A stretch of 32,640 nucleotides of DNA from Zoogloea sp. (lineage in GTDB: Bacteria; Pseudomonadota; Gammaproteobacteria; Burkholderiales; Rhodocyclaceae): positions 1 through 32,640 of the forward strand of contig WBTZ01000054.1 of NCBI GenBank assembly GCA_009026175.1. The letters are read 5' to 3'. The notes under the pieces are model-generated. The model did no database searches. It was not told the origin of the DNA and saw nothing but the letters and a program-made list of their open reading frames with translations. Below, piece by piece: positions 29,917 through 32,640 of the stretch (position 1 is the stretch's first letter; each line of letters starts with the position of its first letter). A program made the translations under genes and the position numbers.

Positions 29917-32136
29917 ATGGAACACCAAAACCTCAGCCCTGTTGCACAGGGTATGGACGACCAGGACGACGGTCTTGCCCTTGGCGAGATCATTGCCGTT
30001 CTTATTGATTACCGCTGGCTGATTGCAGCCATTACATTGGTGGGGCTGTTGCTGGGCGTGGCCTGGACCTTTATAGCCAAACCTGAGTACAAGGCCAGCG
30101 GCCTTATCCAGGTCGAAGAGAAAGCCTCTTCCGCTCTTACGGGTTTGAAAGAGCTTGGTTCGTTGATGGGTTTGGCCGGCGACACTACCGTGGCGGCGGA
30201 GCAGGAGATCCTGAATTCCCGCATGGTGCTGGAAAAGGTCATTGAAAAGCAGCGTCTCAATATCGTTGCCGAACCCCGCTATTTCCCGATTATTGGCTGG
30301 GCAATTGCCAGCCGATACAAGGGCGAAGGGCTAGCGAGCCCTTTATTGGGTTTGGGCAGCTACGCTTGGGGGGGGGAGTCCATCAAGGTCGACTCCCTTT
30401 CTGTGCCGCGGGACATGCTCGACGACAAGCTGACACTCGTGGCGGGGGAGGGCGGAGCCTTTGAAGTCTTCGCTGATGATGACGAGCCCGTGCTCAAGGG
30501 CAATGTAGGCTCCCGCGCTACGGCGGGCAACTACTCGATTTTTGTAGCTCAGATTACGGCAAACCCTGGTACCAAGTTCCGGTTGATCCGGCTTTCGGCA
30601 GATCAGGCGTTGGAAGATCTGAACAAAAAGTACGCGATCAAGGAGCGGGGCAAGAAGTCCGGCATTCTGGATGTGAGCCTGCAAGGCAAGGACGCGGACA
30701 AGATCGGTGCTGTGCTTGATGACATCCTCAACACCTATGTGCGCCAGAACGTAGATCGTCGCTCGGCTGAAGCGGAAAACACCCTGGTCTTTCTGGAAAA
30801 GCAGCTGCCGGAAGTCAAACGTCAGCTTGATGCTGCGGAGGCTGCCTACAACAGTTATCGGCAGACCCGCGGCTCCTTGGACCTGAACATCGAAACCCAG
30901 AGCGTGCTGCAGTCTTTGGTTGAAGTGGATAACCAGATCGTGGCGCTGCGCCAGGAGCGCGACGAGCTGCGACAGTACTTTACATCAGAGCATCCGCGCA
31001 TTCAGGCGGCTGATGCCCGCATCGAGAAGCTCAAGCAGCGCCGTGCCCAGTTTGACGCTTCTGTCTCCAAGCTGCCAGATACCCAGCAGGAGGTTCTCCG
31101 CTTGGCGCGGGATGTCGAGGTAAGTACCGCCCTGTATACGGATTTGGTCAATACCTCCCAGCAACTCCGGGTGAGTAAGGCCGGCACTGTTGGGGATGTG
31201 CGGATCATTGACGCAGCTGCAGTTACCAGCCAGCCGGTAGGGCTGAAGCCCTTTGCCGTTATTGCCATTGGAGGCTTCCTTGGACTGATTGCCAGTATTG
31301 GGGTGGTCTGGTTTATCCGTACTCTGCGGGTGGTGGTGGAAAATCCGGACGAGATCGAGTCCCGCTTGGGATTGCCCGTATATGCCTCTATTCCCCATAG
31401 CGTAGAGGAAGTGGCCATCAATAAGCGGTCCAGAGGGGCCAAGGCCGGGGAATTGTTGGCGGTGAGCAATCCTGATGATGACGCAGTGGAAAGCCTGCGT
31501 AGTCTGCGTACTACCATCCATTTCGCGTTACTCGACGCTCAGCAAAACTCCCTGCTCATCACTGGAGCCAGCCCCGGTCTTGGGAAAAGCTTCATTTCCA
31601 AGAACCTGGGTGCCGTGCTGGCTCAGACCGGCAAGCGTATTGTGATTGTGGATGCCGACTTGCGTCGGGGGCATATCAACAAGGAATTCGGGCTCAAACG
31701 GGAAACTGGTATTTCCGAATATGTAGCTGGAGAGGCGTCCGTCGATGACGTGGTCAAGCCCACGGCCATCCCCAACCTGTGGGTGGTCACCACCGGCCAG
31801 ATTCCGCCCAACCCGTCCGAGCTGCTGATGCACTTGCGTTTCGAGGAGCTCCTCGAAAAGCTCGGCGAACGTTTCGATACGTTGATCGTTGATGCACCGC
31901 CCATCCTCGCGGTGTCTGATGCCGCTATCATCGGCCGCCACGTGGGGGCCACGCTGATGGTGGCCCGCGCCGGGCGGCATCCCATCCGTGAGTTGGAGCA
32001 AGCGGTCAAGCGCATGACGCAGGCCGGTGTGCAGGTCAAGGGCTTTGTGTTTAATGATCTTGACACCTCCAAGCAGCGTTACCGCTATGGCTACAAGGGA
32101 TATGTCTATCGGTATTCCTACAAGGGCAAGACCTGA
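29917..32136 (+). CDS. Wzc-type chain-length determinant / BY-kinase tyrosine autokinase
   Basis: 739 residues. The Wzz domain has membrane helices near 33-53 and 445-465 around a large periplasmic coiled-coil region ('VFLEKQLPEVKRQLDAAEAAYNSY'). The cytoplasmic BY-kinase domain shows Walker A 'GASPGLGKS' (550-558), Walker A' 'IVIVDADLRRG' and Walker B 'TLIVDAPP'. A C-terminal tyrosine cluster with seven Tyr ('RYRYGYKGYVYRYSYK') is the autophosphorylation site. In the Wza/Wzc system this protein sets polymer length and opens the export channel by phosphorylation cycling. No low-molecular-weight tyrosine phosphatase (Wzb) gene accompanies it in the window. The central two kilobases are distinctly less GC-rich than the window average, suggesting recombination within surface-polysaccharide genes. 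Confidence 0.94.
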   Translation: MEHQNLSPVAQGMDDQDDGLALGEIIAVLIDYRWLIAAITLVGLLLGVAWTFIAKPEYKASGLIQVEEKASSALTGLKELGSLMGLAGDTTVAAEQEILNSRMVLEKVIEKQRLNIVAEPRYFPIIGWAIASRYKGEGLASPLLGLGSYAWGGESIKVDSLSVPRDMLDDKLTLVAGEGGAFEVFADDDEPVLKGNVGSRATAGNYSIFVAQITANPGTKFRLIRLSADQALEDLNKKYAIKERGKKSGILDVSLQGKDADKIGAVLDDILNTYVRQNVDRRSAEAENTLVFLEKQLPEVKRQLDAAEAAYNSYRQTRGSLDLNIETQSVLQSLVEVDNQIVALRQERDELRQYFTSEHPRIQAADARIEKLKQRRAQFDASVSKLPDTQQEVLRLARDVEVSTALYTDLVNTSQQLRVSKAGTVGDVRIIDAAAVTSQPVGLKPFAVIAIGGFLGLIASIGVVWFIRTLRVVVENPDEIESRLGLPVYASIPHSVEEVAINKRSRGAKAGELLAVSNPDDDAVESLRSLRTTIHFALLDAQQNSLLITGASPGLGKSFISKNLGAVLAQTGKRIVIVDADLRRGHINKEFGLKRETGISEYVAGEASVDDVVKPTAIPNLWVVTTGQIPPNPSELLMHLRFEELLEKLGERFDTLIVDAPPILAVSDAAIIGRHVGATLMVARAGRHPIRELEQAVKRMTQAGVQVKGFVFNDLDTSKQRYRYGYKGYVYRYSYKGKT

Positions 32137-32255
32137 TAGAGACTGATTTTGAAATGGGTCGGCTTCTTTTTCCCCGTTTAATTTGCGTAAAGTCCTCCTT
32201 GAGGCTTAGTTTATGTTGATTGAATAGGGGAGTGGGGCCGATCGGTTTGGGTAGG

Positions 32256-32273
32256 TTTCAACACGTGTTGAAA
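32256..32273. promoter_or_regulatory. Perfect 18-bp palindrome upstream of rmlB
   Basis: TTTCAACACGTGTTGAAA is perfectly palindromic, centred on CACGTG, and lies 27 bp before the rmlB ATG in the 164-bp gap after the Wzc gene. Its size and symmetry suit an operator for a dimeric repressor, or a very tight hairpin. The rest of the gap is AT-rich with no clear terminator. Confidence 0.55.
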
Positions 32274-32300
32274 TCAATGTTTGATCCGAAGGGCCTCATA

Positions 32301-32640
32301 TGATTCTCGTAACCGGCGGCGCCGGCTTCATTGGTGCAAATTTCGTTCTTGACTGGCTGCGCGCAAGCGACGAGCCGGTGGTCAACCTGGATGCCCTGAC
32401 CTACGCGGGCAATCCGGAGAACCTGGCCTCGCTGGCGGGCGATCCGCGCCATATCTTCGTGCAGGGCGACATCTGCGACCGGGACCTGATCGACCGGCTG
32501 CTGGCCGAGCACAGGCCCCGGGCCCTGGTGCATTTTGCCGCCGAAAGCCACGTGGACCGCTCCATCCACGGCCCGGGCGACTTCATCCGCACCAACGTCA
32601 ATGGCACCTTCACCCTGCTCGAAGCCGCGCGTGGCTACTG
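32301..32640 (+). CDS. rmlB: dTDP-glucose 4,6-dehydratase, N-terminal part (runs off the window)
   Basis: 113 complete codons are visible before the window ends. '[19 protein letters not shown]' is the NAD-binding Rossmann motif of the extended short-chain dehydrogenases. '[19 protein letters not shown]' is diagnostic of RmlB, and '[37 protein letters not shown]' continues the family pattern; the catalytic Thr-Asp-Glu and Tyr-x3-Lys lie beyond the end. It makes dTDP-4-keto-6-deoxyglucose, the precursor of dTDP-rhamnose and other sugars. AAGGG precedes ATG 32301 at good distance. GC content rises again soon after the start. Genes for RmlA, RmlC and RmlD may follow. Confidence 0.93.

Overview
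The window is GC-rich, Gram-negative chromosomal DNA. Outer-membrane lipoproteins, a Wza/Wzc-type capsule or exopolysaccharide machinery, FlgP/FlgT-like proteins, SlyX and an RlhA-type rRNA hydroxylase together suggest a betaproteobacterium, perhaps of the Rhodocyclales/Zoogloeaceae. That placement is inferred from gene content and has not been tested by any search. There is no rRNA operon, insertion sequence, phage or CRISPR array.

Left part (1-11.6 kb): an AraC-type regulator is divergent from a forward acyl-CoA cluster of acyl-CoA ligase, malonyl-CoA decarboxylase, isochorismatase-fold hydrolase and 3-hydroxyacyl-CoA dehydrogenase. Converging on it are a fused NDP-forming acyl-CoA synthetase/GNAT acetyltransferase, with an FNR-like site upstream, and a large multi-PAS histidine kinase with no response regulator beside it.

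Middle (11.7-17.7 kb): tRNA-Pro(UGG), tRNA-Arg(UCU) and tRNA-His(GUG) follow a near-consensus promoter and end in a strong terminator. Then come, on the reverse strand, an LPP20/FlgP-like lipoprotein and a FlgT-like gene. They lie behind a sigma28-like promoter, and the FlgT-like reading frame is broken by one in-frame amber codon just after its signal peptide. A DUF4124 protein, a tight reverse operon (DUF1415 protein, SAM methyltransferase, membrane-anchored unknown) and the permuted GTPase YlqF/RbgA follow.

Right-middle (17.7-26.2 kb): reverse-strand housekeeping genes (RlmI-like methyltransferase, MscS channel with a cyclic-nucleotide domain, HIT protein, thioredoxin-like protein, small four-cysteine protein, transglutaminase, a two-repeat membrane-anchored unknown, RlhA, SlyX). 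Their spacers hold a family of about 67-bp palindromic elements with 22-bp inverted ends, several of which have grown by tandem duplication of one end.

Right end (26.2-32.6 kb): an exopolysaccharide locus. A polyprenyl-phosphate sugar phosphotransferase is transcribed leftward and, from an AT-rich 349-bp divergent region, a small secreted protein, a Wza-type export lipoprotein, a Wzc-type tyrosine kinase and the start of dTDP-glucose 4,6-dehydratase run rightward. Base composition falls visibly inside this locus, as is common for surface-polysaccharide genes. The phosphotransferase would start the lipid-linked repeat unit, RmlB would supply dTDP-sugar precursors, and Wzc and Wza would control polymer length and export.
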